DNA from: Prunus persica
Lineage: Eukaryota > Streptophyta > Magnoliopsida > Rosales > Rosaceae
NCBI RefSeq assembly: GCF_000346465.2
Contig: NC_034009.1
Coordinates: 632,053 to 696,052, forward strand
Reading direction: 5' to 3'
DNA length: 64,000 nt
Below are positions 1 through 11,544 of the stretch, piece by piece. Position numbers and translations under genes: made by a program. A model generated the notes under the pieces. It did not search any database, was not told the origin of the DNA, and saw only the letters and a program-made list of their open reading frames with translations. The stretch's first letter is position 1; each line of letters begins with the position of its first letter.

Positions 1-257
1 GACCAATTTGTTTTGGCTTCTCAAGTCAAACAAATATTTTTGTTGACGACCCGATGCATCGTGGTTGGTCGGTAGTGTTATCAATGCCTAGTAGAGAATA
101 TAATGATGTTATTGGTGATGAAGTATTAGGTGATGTGATAATTGAGTGTGAGCCATTTACTAGAGGGATACCAAATGTTGACACATTTGATGAACTGGTA
201 GGTGAGTTAGGCGGTCAAAATATTCGAGATGGGTGTGAAGATATATGGATTGAATGA
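1..257 (+). pseudogene. C-terminal remnant of a CACTA transposon protein (DUF4216-like)
   Basis: Translation gives DQFVLASQVKQIF in frame 1, then VDDPMHRGWSVVLSMP in frame 3, then an acidic tail ending at a stop at 255-257. This looks like the DUF4216 domain found at the C-terminus of plant CACTA TNP2-type proteins. The frame change falls in a run of five T at about 37-41; one more T would restore the frame, so this is either a real frameshift or a homopolymer sequencing error. The start of the gene is outside the window. Identity is by recall of the motif and was not searched. Confidence 0.6.
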
Positions 258-299
258 TGCTTATGTAATTGGCAGTGTATGACATTAATTTTGTAATAT

Positions 300-2062
300 A
301 TTGTAATGTGATTTCTTCACTTTCTACGTTCAAATAAAACACGACGTTATTGTGAATCAGTTATTCAGCATATTTACCGACGTCTTAAAGCAACGTAACA
401 ATGAAGAACCACGACGCTATTGTGAAGCAATTATTCAGGATATCACGTCGGTGAAGGATAAAGAACCGCCATGTAATTCAAAATAACACGACTCCAATCC
501 CATAATACCGACGTCTAAAAAACGAGATATATAATCTGAACGTTAAAAAATACGACGTCATCATACATTTTCCACGTCGCAAGTTCTTTTATAAACGAAG
601 AGGAACGAAATTAATTCCGACGGAAATTCATTATAACCGCCGTCTAATAACAATTAAACGACGTTATTTGTAATACGGCTCCCATCATAATCTACGCCGT
701 CTATATGTTCTGTAATACGGCTCTCATTTATTTGGAACCGACGTTGTTTAGAAGTTCAACGTCGTCTATATTATTAAGTGCGTCGTGAGTAATGAATACA
801 TATAAATACAACGTCGACTATATAAATGTATACGTCGTAAATAATGACACTGACAACTATTTCCACGTCATCTTTTTAGAAAAATCGACGNNNNNNNNNN
901 NNNNNNNNNNNNNNNNNNNNNNNNNNNNNNNNNNNNNNNNNNNNNNNNNNNNNNNNNNNNNNNNNNNNNNNNNNNNNNNNNNNNNNNNNNAGTTCAACGT
1001 CGTCTATTATTATTAAAGTGCGTCCGTGAGTAATGAATACATATAAATACAACGTCGACTATATAAATGTATACGTCGTAAATAATGACCACTGACAACT
1101 ATTTCCACGTCATCTTTTTAGAAAAATCGAAGTGGAAAATTTATTTCACGACGGTTTTTTGTAAATAAGAGACGTTGTAGATTTCAATAACGTCGTCTTC
1201 TCATGTATTTAAAGACGTCATATTTTTTCTTGTCGTGTAAATTGTATTTAACGGCGTAGTATTTTAGTTGTCGTCGTTGTATGTATATCTTGCGGCCTTG
1301 TTCTTTTAATATGTGTCATATTTTTCTTTTTTAACGACGGTGATTTTTTTGAGTTGGTCGTCTATTCTCATCCTCGACTATTTTCTAGAACTTTAGCAGA
1401 CTAAACACGTCTGTTTTTATTGTTTTCCGACGTTGTTGTATTTAACAACGTCTAATATTTATCGTCGTTGTTTGTTTCTGAAAATAGGACGTATAAATTT
1501 TTTAATACGACTCTCATATATTTGTAACTGACGTTGTTTAGTTTTTCAACGTCTACTATAGAAACACATACGTCGTAAATAATGACACTGACAACTATTT
1601 CCACGTCATCTTTTATCGAAAAATCGAAGTGGAAAATTAATTGTACGACGGTTGTGTTTATATGTGCGACGTAGTAGGTATCAATAACGTCGTCTTCTAA
1701 TGTATTTAAAGACGTCATATTTTTTATTGTCGTGAAAATTATATTTAACGTCGGCGTATTTTTATTGTCGTCGTTGTATGTCTATCTTGCGGCCTTGTTC
1801 TCTTAATATGTGTCATATTTTCCCTTTTTAACGACGGTCTTTTTAGAGAATTGGTCGTCTATTATCATCCTCGATTGCTTTTTTAGATCTTTTTGCAGTA
1901 CAAAGACGTCGTTTTGTATTTTTTGATGACGTTGTATAGTTTAACAACGACGGTTATTTAGCGTCGTGGTTTATGAGGGAAAAGATGACGGTGGATTCCA
2001 CGACCATTGAAAAACCAAATACACGACGGTGATTTACCGTCGTCTTTTTGCTTTTTTGTAGT
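300..2062. repeat. Subterminal ACGACG/CGTCGT array with a ~498-bp tandem duplication
   Basis: Dozens of degenerate copies of ACGACG, CGTCGT and AACGTCGT occur in both orientations, which suggests binding sites for a transposon-encoded protein, as in CACTA subterminal regions. Superimposed is a larger diverged tandem repeat. The block around CTTGCGGCCTTGTTCT occurs near 1288 and again near 1786, and the block around CGTCGTAAATAATGA occurs near 1071 and again near 1572, giving a period of about 498 bp. Confidence 0.7.
891..990. other. Assembly gap (100 N) flanked by the same sequence
   Basis: There are one hundred N. The about 140 bases before the gap (from about 750) and the about 140 bases after it (991-1131) are the same sequence with only single-base insertions and deletions, for example GCGTCGTG against GCGTCCGTG and GACACTGA against GACCACTGA. 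This is the pattern of two contig ends that overlap but were not merged. Confidence 0.85.
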
Positions 2063-2066
2063 AGTG

Positions 2067-2856
2067 AGGGAGATATTCTTCTTCAGAAGATTGGGACTGC
2101 TGACAATCCTGCGGATATGTTGACAAAGCAAGTTTCGTTGCTCAAGTTTAAGCATTGCTTAGACTTAATTGGCATTTGTAAAGTTTGTTGATTGCCCCAT
2201 GGGGGATTGGGAGACGACCATTGAGAGTGTTGCTTCGAGGTTTTGAGCCAAGGTGGAGATTGTTGATGATTGGCTCAAAAATAGTCAAAAGCAAAACTGC
2301 TTTCGGCTGGCAGACATCTTGCGGTGCTTTCGGCTAGCAGACAAATTGGAGACAAATTAATGGCTAGCATTGATGGCTTACTTTTACCTTTTTGACTTGT
2401 GTGTTTTGCTTTTGCCGTTGGGTGGTTGAAGAGCAAATGTTTGGCTTATAAAAGGGAACATGCATTTGGGAAAAATGTAGAGCGGAAAGCACCGAGAGTT
2501 GATGAGAGAAGAGAGAAGTTGGGAGAGAGAAAAATAATAGTTTAGGCAACTAAGCTTTTGTTGCTATTGTTGATTATTTTTCCCTCTCTAAATTGTACTC
2601 AATTTGTATCCCTTTTATATTCTTGAGTGTGTGAGCTTGGGTATATTTGGGGCTTGGGTTTTCTGAGTGGTTAAACACTATTGTATTCTCTCATTGATTA
2701 TAGTGGAATACTCCGTCGTCTCCAAACTGGATGTAGGCAATTGCCGAACCAGTATAAATCTTGGTGTTGTTCTTGTTGATTATTTTTTGTTCTATTTTTC
2801 TCCTGCCTGTTGTTATTTATTTTTCACTCGCAGTTGGTTGACGCTTCCGCACAACA
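2067..2856 (+). mobile_element. Ty1/Copia retrotransposon, 3' end with LTR
   Basis: Immediately after the CACTA terminus an open frame reads [20 protein letters not shown] and continues to a stop at about 2188-2190; this is the end of a Copia RNase H domain. A purine-rich tract (AAGGTGGAGAT, 2250-2260) precedes a 596-bp LTR at 2261-2856, starting TGTTGATGATTGG and ending CCGCACAACA. The LTR has a TATA-like TTATAAAAGG near 2447. The 5' part of the element lies beyond the CACTA insertion that split it. The LTR end abuts a PGES2 pseudogene, so the Copia element inserted into that pseudogene first and the CACTA element then inserted into the Copia element. Confidence 0.85.
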
Positions 2857-3200
2857 CTGCGCTTCCCATTCGAGTATACCATTCGCCAATGGACGTGTTC
2901 TGGATCACGTCTTTGCCAGATATAAGGCCCTCAATGGTGCACAAAACGCCATATCAGCTAAATTAGAGTTTGAGCCACCAAGAAATGGCCCGTCGTTTAG
3001 AGCATCCACCCATGTTTCAGCAGCTTCATACAAGGCTGCACGCTCGTCGCCGATATTGTGCTTCTCCTTGAGTTTCTTTGAATCAAAATACATAGATGCA
3101 CCTCCAGTATACTTTTTGATTATCCTCACATACAAACTCTGATTTGTACCACTTTGCAAAACCCAAGCGAAGGTGTCGTATAGCAGTGATGCACACACAC
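2857..3200 (-). pseudogene. Prostaglandin E synthase 2-like (GST C-terminal) pseudogene fragment
   Basis: On the minus strand this reads an IIKKYTGGASMYFDSKKL segment, then ERAALYEAAETWVDAL, FLGGSNSNLADMAF and, after a one-base frameshift near the end, GKDVIQNTSIGEWYTRM. These match the C-terminal thioredoxin/GST-like part of plant membrane-associated prostaglandin E synthase 2 homologues. The fragment has no N-terminal half, is frameshifted, and is cut at its C-terminal end by the Copia LTR at 2856. A related, independently damaged copy lies at 5941-6420. Product assignment is from motif recall. Confidence 0.7.
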
Positions 3201-4903
3201 TTTGATGAAATTGAATAATGTTATTGGTCCTTTATAAAGAGAATTCCAATCCCACTTAAATAAGGAATTTCCAAAACCCAATTGAATAAAGATAACTCCC
3301 ATTTAAAACCCAATTAGTAAGAAATTATAGAAATTGGAAAGTCCAAGAGAAATGGCCCAGCAGCTTCCCTATTTTTTTAAAGCCTGGTCCAAAACAACGT
3401 GGTTTTGGCCAGGCTGTGTTAAAAAAAAAACAAGAGCGCAGCGCCCAGTTTGGTTTGGGCATTTCGTCGAGCATATTGCGTGTGTCTCTGGTTTGAAGCA
3501 AAGGTGCAACTCCAGCTGCTCTAATGGATTTTTCTGGCAACCAAAGGTGCAGTGCACCTCTTTGCACCTGCACAGGTCCGCCGCTGAGTGTAGCTCAAAA
3601 GTCCGAGTGTCGTATCCACAGAGAGCAGTGTAAAGAAAATAACAGAGTTGAGACAGAACAATTAAGATTGAGAAGTAGATTTATGCAAGATTTGATTTAA
3701 AGAAAATTCAATTGATTAAAACACTAAGGCATTGGGGTTCCACTTTTAACATAAGCATGCAACTCTTATCAATTTGATCCACAAAATATTTTCCATTGTA
3801 GTTGTTAAACATAATTAAAGCTATTTTTAATTTCCTTTAGATCTAAGCATAACTTGTACCATTGACAATAAACTATCCAAAAAAAATCTTCGTCGAAATT
3901 CTAATAATCTTAGTAATTATCTCATCTTTTAAAAGTATGAAAGTTTTTACTACACAACGGGAAAAACATGATTGAACCCATGAAATAGATTATCAACCAT
4001 TCATCAATTAATTAAAAAGAAAAACTACAAATTCATATTAAAGCTTAAGTTAGGATCAAACTAATAAAAATAACATACTCATATTAAAAGCTTTCCCCCT
4101 AGCCTTAGCTAGGGAGTTAGTTTCCCATAATATAAAACTAAAACATAAATTTAGAACTAGAAGAATTGGAGGAAGGAGAGAGAGCTCAAGAGAAGATTGT
4201 GAGCTTGGTGTGTGTTTTGAAGCTTGAAGACTTCTCTATTTATAGGCTAAGAAGGAGAAACATCATGATGGATTCCAACACCATCATTCCTATTTTAGTG
4301 CAATACCTAACTCCCACTTCATCTTGCCTATGTTAGTGTGGTTGGAATCAATTCCATTGTTGAATTGTTTTCTCTTGTTCTTCCTTTCCTTGTGGATTTC
4401 ATCCTCTTTTAGATAAGATGCATTGAATTTGAGCTTCTTTGGAGTGGATGACACCTTACAAGCATGTGAATTCAATTTCTTCTTGTTTTCTTTCCATCCC
4501 ATACTTCTTTTCCTTTCTTCTTTTGGCATGGGTGAGGCACTTCATGCATTCTTTTGAATTCTTTTCTTCTTGTGCTAGTTGCACTTCTTCCCTCATCATC
4601 ATTGCTTCATGGATATGTTGAAGTTCTTTAATCGGCCACTAGCATATTATCTTTGGGTGGCACACTTTGGCATACAAATTGAGTTGGTTTTCACAACACA
4701 CAAGCCTACAAAGGAAGTCATTGATCAAAGTTAATAAAATGACATTAAACCAATTTGACCAAGTAAAAATATAAATGCATAAGATTATTTAATTACTCAT
4801 TATAATTGCTTTCAAAGATAAATGTTAAGGGAAATTTCCCAATGATTTTCTTTCACAGTTTTGAACACCCAGCTTTAGATGATCAAACCTGGCTCTGAGG
4901 CCA
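3201..4903. other. No gene; possible non-autonomous LTR-element derivative
   Basis: No convincing open frame. The stretch around 3590-3630 (GTGTCGTATCCACAGAGAGC) and 3730-3780 (a TTGGGGTTCCAC motif before an AAGCATGCAACT motif) resembles internal non-coding sequence of large LTR-retrotransposon derivatives that I have seen in other plants. Read on the minus strand, CCTATAAATAG near 4235-4246 is TATA-like. The segment lies on the internal side of the primer-binding site of the LTR at 4904-5227, so it may be the body of that element, but no partner LTR was found. Speculative. Confidence 0.3.
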
Positions 4904-5227
4904 TGTTAGTGTTGTAAGTGTTTGATTAAGAAATCACAGAAGAAAGGAAGGAGAATAAGCAAGAAGAATTACATAATACTGCTCCGCTATACGTGTAGCA
5001 GAGAGAATGTTCATTCCATTAAGTCTTTCTCTCTCTTACAACCTCACGCATTTAGAGTGAGGGAATATTACCGTTAGGCATAGTAGCTGGATCCCTTATA
5101 TCACAAGGTGATCTCAGCCATTCAACTAGACATACAATGAGATCCTTACACCTGACTTATAAAACTTAAAGAAACGAAATGCTAAATTAGCTAACTCTTA
5201 AGTCAGCTTAAAACTTATAATTCAACA
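4904..5227 (-). mobile_element. LTR of a Copia-type element with adjacent primer-binding site
   Basis: The 324-bp unit begins TGTTAGTGTTGTAAG and ends TTCAACA on the plus strand, so both ends are TGT...ACA. Directly next to it (about 4887-4903, minus strand) is TGGCCTCAGAGCCAGG, which resembles the TGGTATCAGAGC primer-binding site complementary to initiator methionine tRNA. This makes it the 5' LTR of an element pointing left. No coding region or second LTR is recognisable, so it is a truncated or decayed copy. Confidence 0.6.
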
Positions 5228-5940
5228 CATTTGGCAAAGAGAAATTGAAAACTAGGGACTTTCTTTCATAGCAACGAAGGATTAAATCATCTTACATCAT
5301 AGCTTAATTCTCTAAAAAGAGCAACAACAAAAGAGCAAGCATTCATATTCCAGATTAGAATCATAGATAGGGCATTAAGTTTACTAGGCCTCATCATTTG
5401 GTCCGCAGTCTGCAACTTTATTTTTTTATTTTTGGATAAAACTATAGTTTTATACTCAAAACACAATTTCAACAGTGGCCATTCTCCTAGTCCTGCTCAG
5501 ACTATAGGAGCCTGTGTTTATGTAAAAGACGAACTTTTGTGACAATTTTAAAGGGAGGTTTTTGGGTTTATGAAGAAGACTTCTTGACAGATTACAGGGC
5601 ATCCTGCTGACTCTTTGTAAAAAAATTGTCAACTTATAGAAGGAGCTTTGTGCATAATACAACAAAATTCTGTAACAGCAAGAATTCTTTTGGCTCCAAA
5701 AATCCAGAAATACATGCCTTAGGAAGAATACCAAGTCTGTTCATTTATCTACTGTTGTTGACAGAAGAAGAAATAAATTAGAGGGGGGGTGGGGGAGACC
5801 AAGAGGCCCAAACCCACAACCAACCGAATGTGGTCGGAATGCCACTATGCAGAACCGGCATCGAACCGACTGTCAATTGAACTGATTTTCTTGAATATAA
5901 AGTTGGTTTGATAAATGCCAAGTTAAGTACTTCTCGGTTT
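5228..5940. other. Intergenic, nothing recognised
   Basis: Only short frames with no recognisable domain. There is a G-rich run near 5785-5797. No transposon termini were identified. Confidence 0.5.
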
Positions 5941-6420
5941 TGTCACCACATCCCACTGCTCTTTCCATTTGAATATACCATTCACCAATGGACATGTTCT
6001 GGATCATGTCTTTGCCAGATTTAAGGTGCTCAATGGTGCGCAAAACACCATATACAGAAAGATCACTAAGTTAAGGTTTGATCCACCAAGAAATGGCCGG
6101 CCTTTGAGAGCCTCCGCCCAAGTTTCAGCAGCTTCATACAAGGCTGCACGTACGCTCGTCGGCAATATTGAGCTTCTTCTTGAGTTTCTTCGACAAAAAA
6201 TACATTGCTGTAGCTCCACCCTACTTTTGCTGTAGCTCCACCATACTTTTTGATTTCCTCGCAAAGAAACCGAAATGATACTTTGGGGTGATATGACTCA
6301 AGAGCCTCCCGAGCAATTCGATACATGTTTAGTTTCAAAACAGGCACCAAGTCCTTATCCACCCACTCACGCCACTTGTTTTCTTCCACCAACTTTGCAT
6401 TGTCAATTCTCCAAAACCCC
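5941..6420 (-). pseudogene. Second prostaglandin E synthase 2-like pseudogene fragment
   Basis: Read on the minus strand it starts further upstream than the 2857-3200 copy: a KLVEENKWREWVDKDLVPVL segment, then EIKKYGGATA, ERAALYEAAETWAEAL-like sequence, FLGGSN and IGEWYIQMERAVG. The order matches the C-terminal half of plant PGES2. The frame is broken at least twice. One break is a short tandem duplication at about 6205-6245 (TGCTGTAGCTCCACC repeated). The two fragments share wording and spacing but differ in lesions, so they are related copies that decayed separately. Confidence 0.7.
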
Positions 6421-7098
6421 TTACACTTAACCTAAGAAATTAACACTAGCTATTTTCCTGTGAACTGAAGTGACATGAAGAAATCATTCCGCACAAGAAG
6501 AATTGGATATGATTGCAGAAGGTAAAAAAGAGATCAACCTCAATTGTGCTATGGTGAATAATATGTAGTGAACTGTAGGGCACATGAACATGCTTTCTTG
6601 CTTCTATGGCGAGCAAAACAGTTGTTATTAACAAATAAAACTATATATAAAAAAATACCTGCCTGCGTACAGTTCGCTTCATAAGCCTACATTACGATCA
6701 GGTTGTTGGCGAATTGATACTGGAATTTCTTAAATCTTAAATTCACTGTAATGTTTTGATGGTAATAATAAGTGACTTTGAAAAATAAGCTTTAGGGCAT
6801 CATTTCCTTTTTATGAACCGGTTTTGCAAGGACAAGTTGTACGAAAAGATTCTTATTTAATTTTAAAATAATCCCTACATGACAAGGGAATTTTATTCAA
6901 TATAAAATAAAGAGGTACATTTAGCCGGGGGATATAATGAGCCTTACCCCTTTTTGCAAGCCGAACCCTAGTTCCCTCGAGTAAGAACTCATGGGTTTAT
7001 TATTGATTCATCTTAAAAAGCAAAGGAGGAAATCCAACCAAGATCTTCGGTTGGAACTTGGAATCTTGAATACTATGAATAGCCTTCTCCAATCGGTA
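6421..7098. other. Intergenic, 3' flank of the mandelonitrile lyase-like gene
   Basis: Low-coding sequence. It probably contains the 3' UTR and terminator region of the minus-strand gene that ends at 7099. No other feature was identified. Confidence 0.5.
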
Positions 7099-9083
7099 TC
7101 AGACCGAATTTTCTCGCTGGATTTGAAGGCCCACATACCTGGCAAAAACACAAATTTGAAGGAATATACAAAAAGAGCAATGGGACACAGTAGAAAGCCA
7201 TATTCAACCAAATAAGAATTAGGGATTGAGAATCTCTAGTGGTTGCGAGTATACCTTCCTAACATCATATAGAAGCCCATAGGATGGCTATTTGGTTCGT
7301 AAGGGAATGTGGAGGCATCAACCACGCGTAATGCTTTGATCCCCGTAACACGGAATCTATCATCAAGCACCTTTCCGACAAGGCTTCCACCGTGGTAATG
7401 CCAGTATGTGGCGAAATTATCTCGACAAAATCTTTGGAAGGCTTTATCATCATTTTGGTTCTTTGGTAAAGGTGCTCCCAAATAATTGAAACCTTCAATT
7501 CCCGGCACATTTCGAGCTTTATATGGTCTTAATGTCTTTGTCCTTAAGACCTCACCAAGCTTCTTCATGCCTTTAACACAAAGAGCAAGGTCCGTGGGAT
7601 TTGAAAAGTAATTGAATCTAACATTTGGAGGAATTTTCACGTTAAATGACGATTTTAGCGTGACAGAACCATAAGACAAAGGTCCTGGAACTTGGCTAAC
7701 AATATGAGCAAAAGTCGAATTTGGGAGGGGGTAAGATGCAGGAAAAAGACTGTAGGCTGGTTTCTCAAGTGGCAAGCTCGAGAGAGAAATTTGGTAATAC
7801 TCACTTCTAACGCCTATAACAGTTACAATTGAGGCTTCGATTGGATATGGGGGCAAAATGTTAATGAAATTACGAGGATTGTCGTACACAAACTGCCCAA
7901 CGTGAGGATGGTGACGAACAACTGGGATTCTCTGCGATAATAGCTGAGATTTTGGGCCAACACCACTAAGTAGTAGAAGATGAGCCGTCCCTATTGTCCC
8001 TGCACTCAATATAACTTCTCCCTTACCGAGTACAAATGCCCGATGAGGCCTTCCGTAAGAATCCCTATATATGACTCCTATAGCTGACAAGCCTGCATTA
8101 GACCAATAGCTTATAGTTTATTATCAAACAAATCAAAAGGAAATAATAAGGAAAAATTTTATTCTTATTCACACTTCCATCATCATCTGACTTGAACATA
8201 CTTGATTTATTGGAAGAGAAGAGGATCTTCTCTACTGAGGCATGCACTGCAACTCTCAAGTTTTTGGGGTTTCCTTTACTAAGCAGTTCATCAGATGCAT
8301 GTCTCGTTCCATTATTGTCAAAAATTGAGCCGGTAAGTCTAGTTCCCTCTTTGTGATCCAAACTAAATCCATTGTCTGGAAGAAAACCAGCCTCCAAATA
8401 TGCCTTTCCTATAACAGATTGCCAAGACTGTGATTTTGGCCTGACCACAAGACTGTCCTCAACCCACTGATATGCTTTGTTAACCAAATTCAAGTCCCAA
8501 TTAACTCCTGATTCACTATAGAATGACGCGTTAGCTCTGGCGTAGGTGCCAGCAGATATGGTGCTGGTGCCGCCGAGGACCCTGCCTCTTACATTATCAA
8601 TACCATCTAGGGACACGAACCTTTCGACTGGTGTCTTTCCATCATCTTCCTGCTGCAGATTAGCTGCAAACCCGGATGAAGTCGACGTGTTGGGATAGTC
8701 TATGGGAAGACTGCCCCTTTCGAGAAGGAGCACCTTGTAATTTGCTGATAAAGTTGCTGCCAATGGACACCCTGATGTTCCTCCACCAACTACAATGTAG
8801 TCATATGACCCTTCCAACCTTCGATCAGTGGCGTTGTAAACATATTTCAAGTAGCGAAAATCTGCAAAATGTGAGAGAGATGAAGATTATTGTTTTGAAG
8901 TATATACATGAACAAGTGTTTGCATTGATAATATAAAGCACATGCACTTCTTTTTTCGAGTTTGGGAGGAAGTAATTTACCATGAGGATGAGAATTGGCA
9001 AGCGAGTGAACCCCTGAATATTGAAGATGAACGAAAAGAAGGTGCAACGCCAATAGTATAGCTGACATTGTTGATTTCTCCAT
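7099..9083 (-). CDS. MDL: (R)-mandelonitrile lyase-like FAD flavoprotein (GMC family)
   Basis: Four exons read on the minus strand: 9083-8981, 8861-8175, 8092-7255 and 7138-7099. All have GT-AG introns and matching phases, giving 555 aa, close to the about 560 aa usual for the family. Residues 1-29 form a hydrophobic signal peptide. [11 protein letters not shown] (about 55-65) is the FAD dinucleotide-binding motif of the glucose-methanol-choline family. YWHYHGG places His495, and NSHP places His533, 38 residues apart, the same spacing as the two active-site histidines (459 and 497 in my recall of almond numbering). Several N-x-S/T sites fit a secreted glycoprotein. The family splits mandelonitrile into benzaldehyde and hydrogen cyanide in cyanogenic seeds. 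Oddities: the usually conserved TPQLLL is TAHLLL here, and the last exon encodes only 12 residues and stops earlier than the longer tails I recall. It may therefore be an MDL paralogue with altered activity. Confidence 0.88.
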
Positions 9084-9138
9084 GTTTTTGAAGCCAGATA
9101 TACTTTTTTGGTTGTTAACGCTCGTTAGAGAACATTGT

Positions 9139-9148
9139 CTATATATAG
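9139..9148 (-). promoter_or_regulatory. TATA box of the mandelonitrile lyase-like gene
   Basis: CTATATATAG lies 56 nt upstream of the ATG at 9083, on the minus strand. The spacing is typical of a plant core promoter with a short leader and supports the chosen start codon. Confidence 0.6.
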
Positions 9149-11544
9149 ACGGTTGTTCATTAAAGGAACCTTAAGATAGTTTTCAAAAATACCTTAAATG
9201 CCCCTCAATGTCAATAAACCTACAACTTCGTTTTCAGAGATCAAGACAGTACAAATAATTTATTCAATAAATTTTCACAAAAATAATTTATTTAATAAAA
9301 TAAAAAAAGAAACTAATTAAGAAGAGAGAATTATTTCTCCACCCAATAAGAAAAAAATAATTCACCTTTCATTTCTGTCCCTACTAATTGTGGTAGACTC
9401 TTTACTGTTATTGCCTCCACCCTATATTGATAGACTTAAAACTGAGTTAGGTAACAATACCTAACCTCTATTAATTCTCTTATTTTGTCATTCATTTTAT
9501 ATTATATTTTAATATTTTGGCACCATGTGCAAAGAATACACATAACAGTTTTATGCTTTCAATTTTAGTTTCTATAATTTGGGCTAAATTATACTTTAGT
9601 CTCTGTAGTTTTAAGGTTTAATTACACCAATACTCTTTGAATATATTTTTTCTGATTTATTTTAATTATTAGAATATTTAATTATATTTTTATCTATATG
9701 GAGGTGGGCTCCACTTGCCACATCACCCACTCAATTGGTGGATTCTGATCTATGTGCACGAAATTACAAAAACACTCCTGCCACGTCATCAAAGTTAATA
9801 GATTTTTGGATGGAGTTGACGGCATGAGGCAAAGTGGGTCAGCAAACCTCGATCAATGGATGAAAGTAGGCTATTTTGAGTTTAAGGGGGTAAAGTAAGA
9901 TTTGACCGAAGTTTCAAATGGAATTGATGTAATTAAACCTAGTTTCAATTTTAGTCATTTTGCCATTATAATTTGTTAATCATTGCGAATCAAGTACACA
10001 TCACAATTACGTTAATTGACGGAAGTTGAGTTTTCAGTCTTTTGACATATTATAATGTCAAAATCTTTTAAGAAATGTAAAATTAAGAAATTAAAAGCTA
10101 AAACAGCCCGGCAAGGGGTAAAAAACAACCAAATTAAAGTTTTGCGATGCAGCAATGGCAGCAAGCTAGCTTTGGCGCTCTCTGTATTGAAGGGTTTATC
10201 ATCTATTCAGATGTTTCATGGTCTAATTTGATCGTGGAAGTCCTCTCCAACACAAAACAAATTGATCTGAAAATTCTTAAGCCTATGTTTTTCAAAGTTC
10301 TTACAAATGGGCACCTAGTTGGGCTATGCAAAAATTTTGATTTTAGAAAAAGCAGAAGACTGAAATAAGTGAAATTTGGCCTTTATCCAATTGACTAGTT
10401 AGACATTGGCTTACCTACCTAATGACAAGTGCAGGCAATGCCCACACTTGCAAAAAAAAAATTATGAAGATGCTTAAGACTATTAACCATGTTTTAGCCC
10501 CTGCATGGCCCACTGTCACACAGCCTTCAAAGTTTTAGCCCAAAACCCTATATTAAATTTTTAAAAAATAAATTATTTGTTATAATATAATTAAATTATA
10601 TAGATATATTATCGAATGAGATACCAGTGGATACATGACTGTTTGGTACAAATGTCAATTTACTTATTGAAAAATGTTATTACTATTCAAAGTTTGAAAG
10701 ATATATTGACTGAAATTTTGTTTTTAACGCCTCCTCACATGGAGAAAAAAAAGAAGAACTTATCTCGTTTATATCGCCTAATCTTTTTACTTTAAATTAT
10801 TTAAAATTTCCCCACCTAAATTTTTCCTTCTTAAATTTGTATATATGTACTCAATTAATTTCTTTTAACAGATGTTAGAGGCCTAATCACCCCCACCTAA
10901 ATTTTTTACCCCACCCCTCAAGTTAGCATGGCGCCCCACCTCTTTTACTTAATTTCATCACCTAATTTCTTGGCTTATTTATGTATATAGGGCCTCTATG
11001 CAGTCAAAGTAATCTCATATTACCACTTGTTCTTTAAAACATGTCTCAATATACCACTTATATTTTCAATAAGTGTCTTACGTTAACTATTCTGTTAGAT
11101 TTGAAAGAAGTTCCGTTAGCTGATGTGGCACCAGGTAGCTCGTCATCTAAATGTGGCAGTTTGCCAACCACACCACACATAATTACTTAATTTTGTTACG
11201 TAATATCCCCACCTTTTCGCAATAGCAAGGCAGCCCCCAGTAGGTGGGTGGAACATCACAAAGTCACACATTGAAAAACTTGTCACGTAATCTTACCACC
11301 TAAGGAGGTGAAAAGTCACCTAATTTATTGAGAAACTTAATGGTCTGTTTTTATCAAAGAATCATGAGGTGGATTGTGTTGGCGAGTCCTTATTTCATTA
11401 GAATTTTGGTTACTTACCAATTATATTTTATCCTATTGTAATAGAGATTATTTTATTTAGTGTTATGGGGGTTGATGATTTTTTCAACCCTCATAGAGGT
11501 AGCACCACCGACTCATTCTCTCATTCTCCACCAACCATCGTTGA
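9149..11544. other. Intergenic, AT-rich, repeat-derived
   Basis: Upstream region of the MDL-like gene. It contains an inverted-repeat element (about 9590-9965) and scattered C-rich stretches (about 10900-10950). The frame at 10147-10368 has no recognisable domain or homologue-like features. No gene is supported. Confidence 0.5.
9590..9965. repeat. Inverted-repeat element, probable MITE
   Basis: The left arm near 9609-9645 contains TTAAGGTTTAATTACACCAA. The right arm near 9916-9960, read in reverse complement, contains CTAGGTTTAATTACATCAAT followed by a shared TTTGAAAC-like end. The arms are about 300 bp apart and imperfect. This is the outline of a small non-autonomous DNA transposon. Its exact ends and target duplication were not found. 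Confidence 0.4.

Larger units (their letters stand above)
1..2066 (+). mobile_element. CACTA (En/Spm) transposon, 3' part
   Basis: The left edge of the window lies inside this element. It holds the end of a transposase-type reading frame (1-257) and then a long non-coding stretch full of ACGACG/CGTCGT motifs. At 2048-2066 the sequence, read on the minus strand, gives CACTACTACAAAAAAGC, the CACTA-type terminal inverted repeat. Beyond it the sequence changes abruptly to Copia coding sequence. CACTA elements carry transposase genes and long subterminal repeat arrays, which fits this layout. The 5' end is outside the window, so the other terminus and the 3-bp target duplication (expected AGG, 2067-2069) cannot be checked. 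Confidence 0.8.

Noticed and set aside
10147..10368. 73-codon open frame upstream of the MDL-like gene
   Set aside because: No domain, no splice partners and AT-rich surroundings; chance frames of this size are common here.
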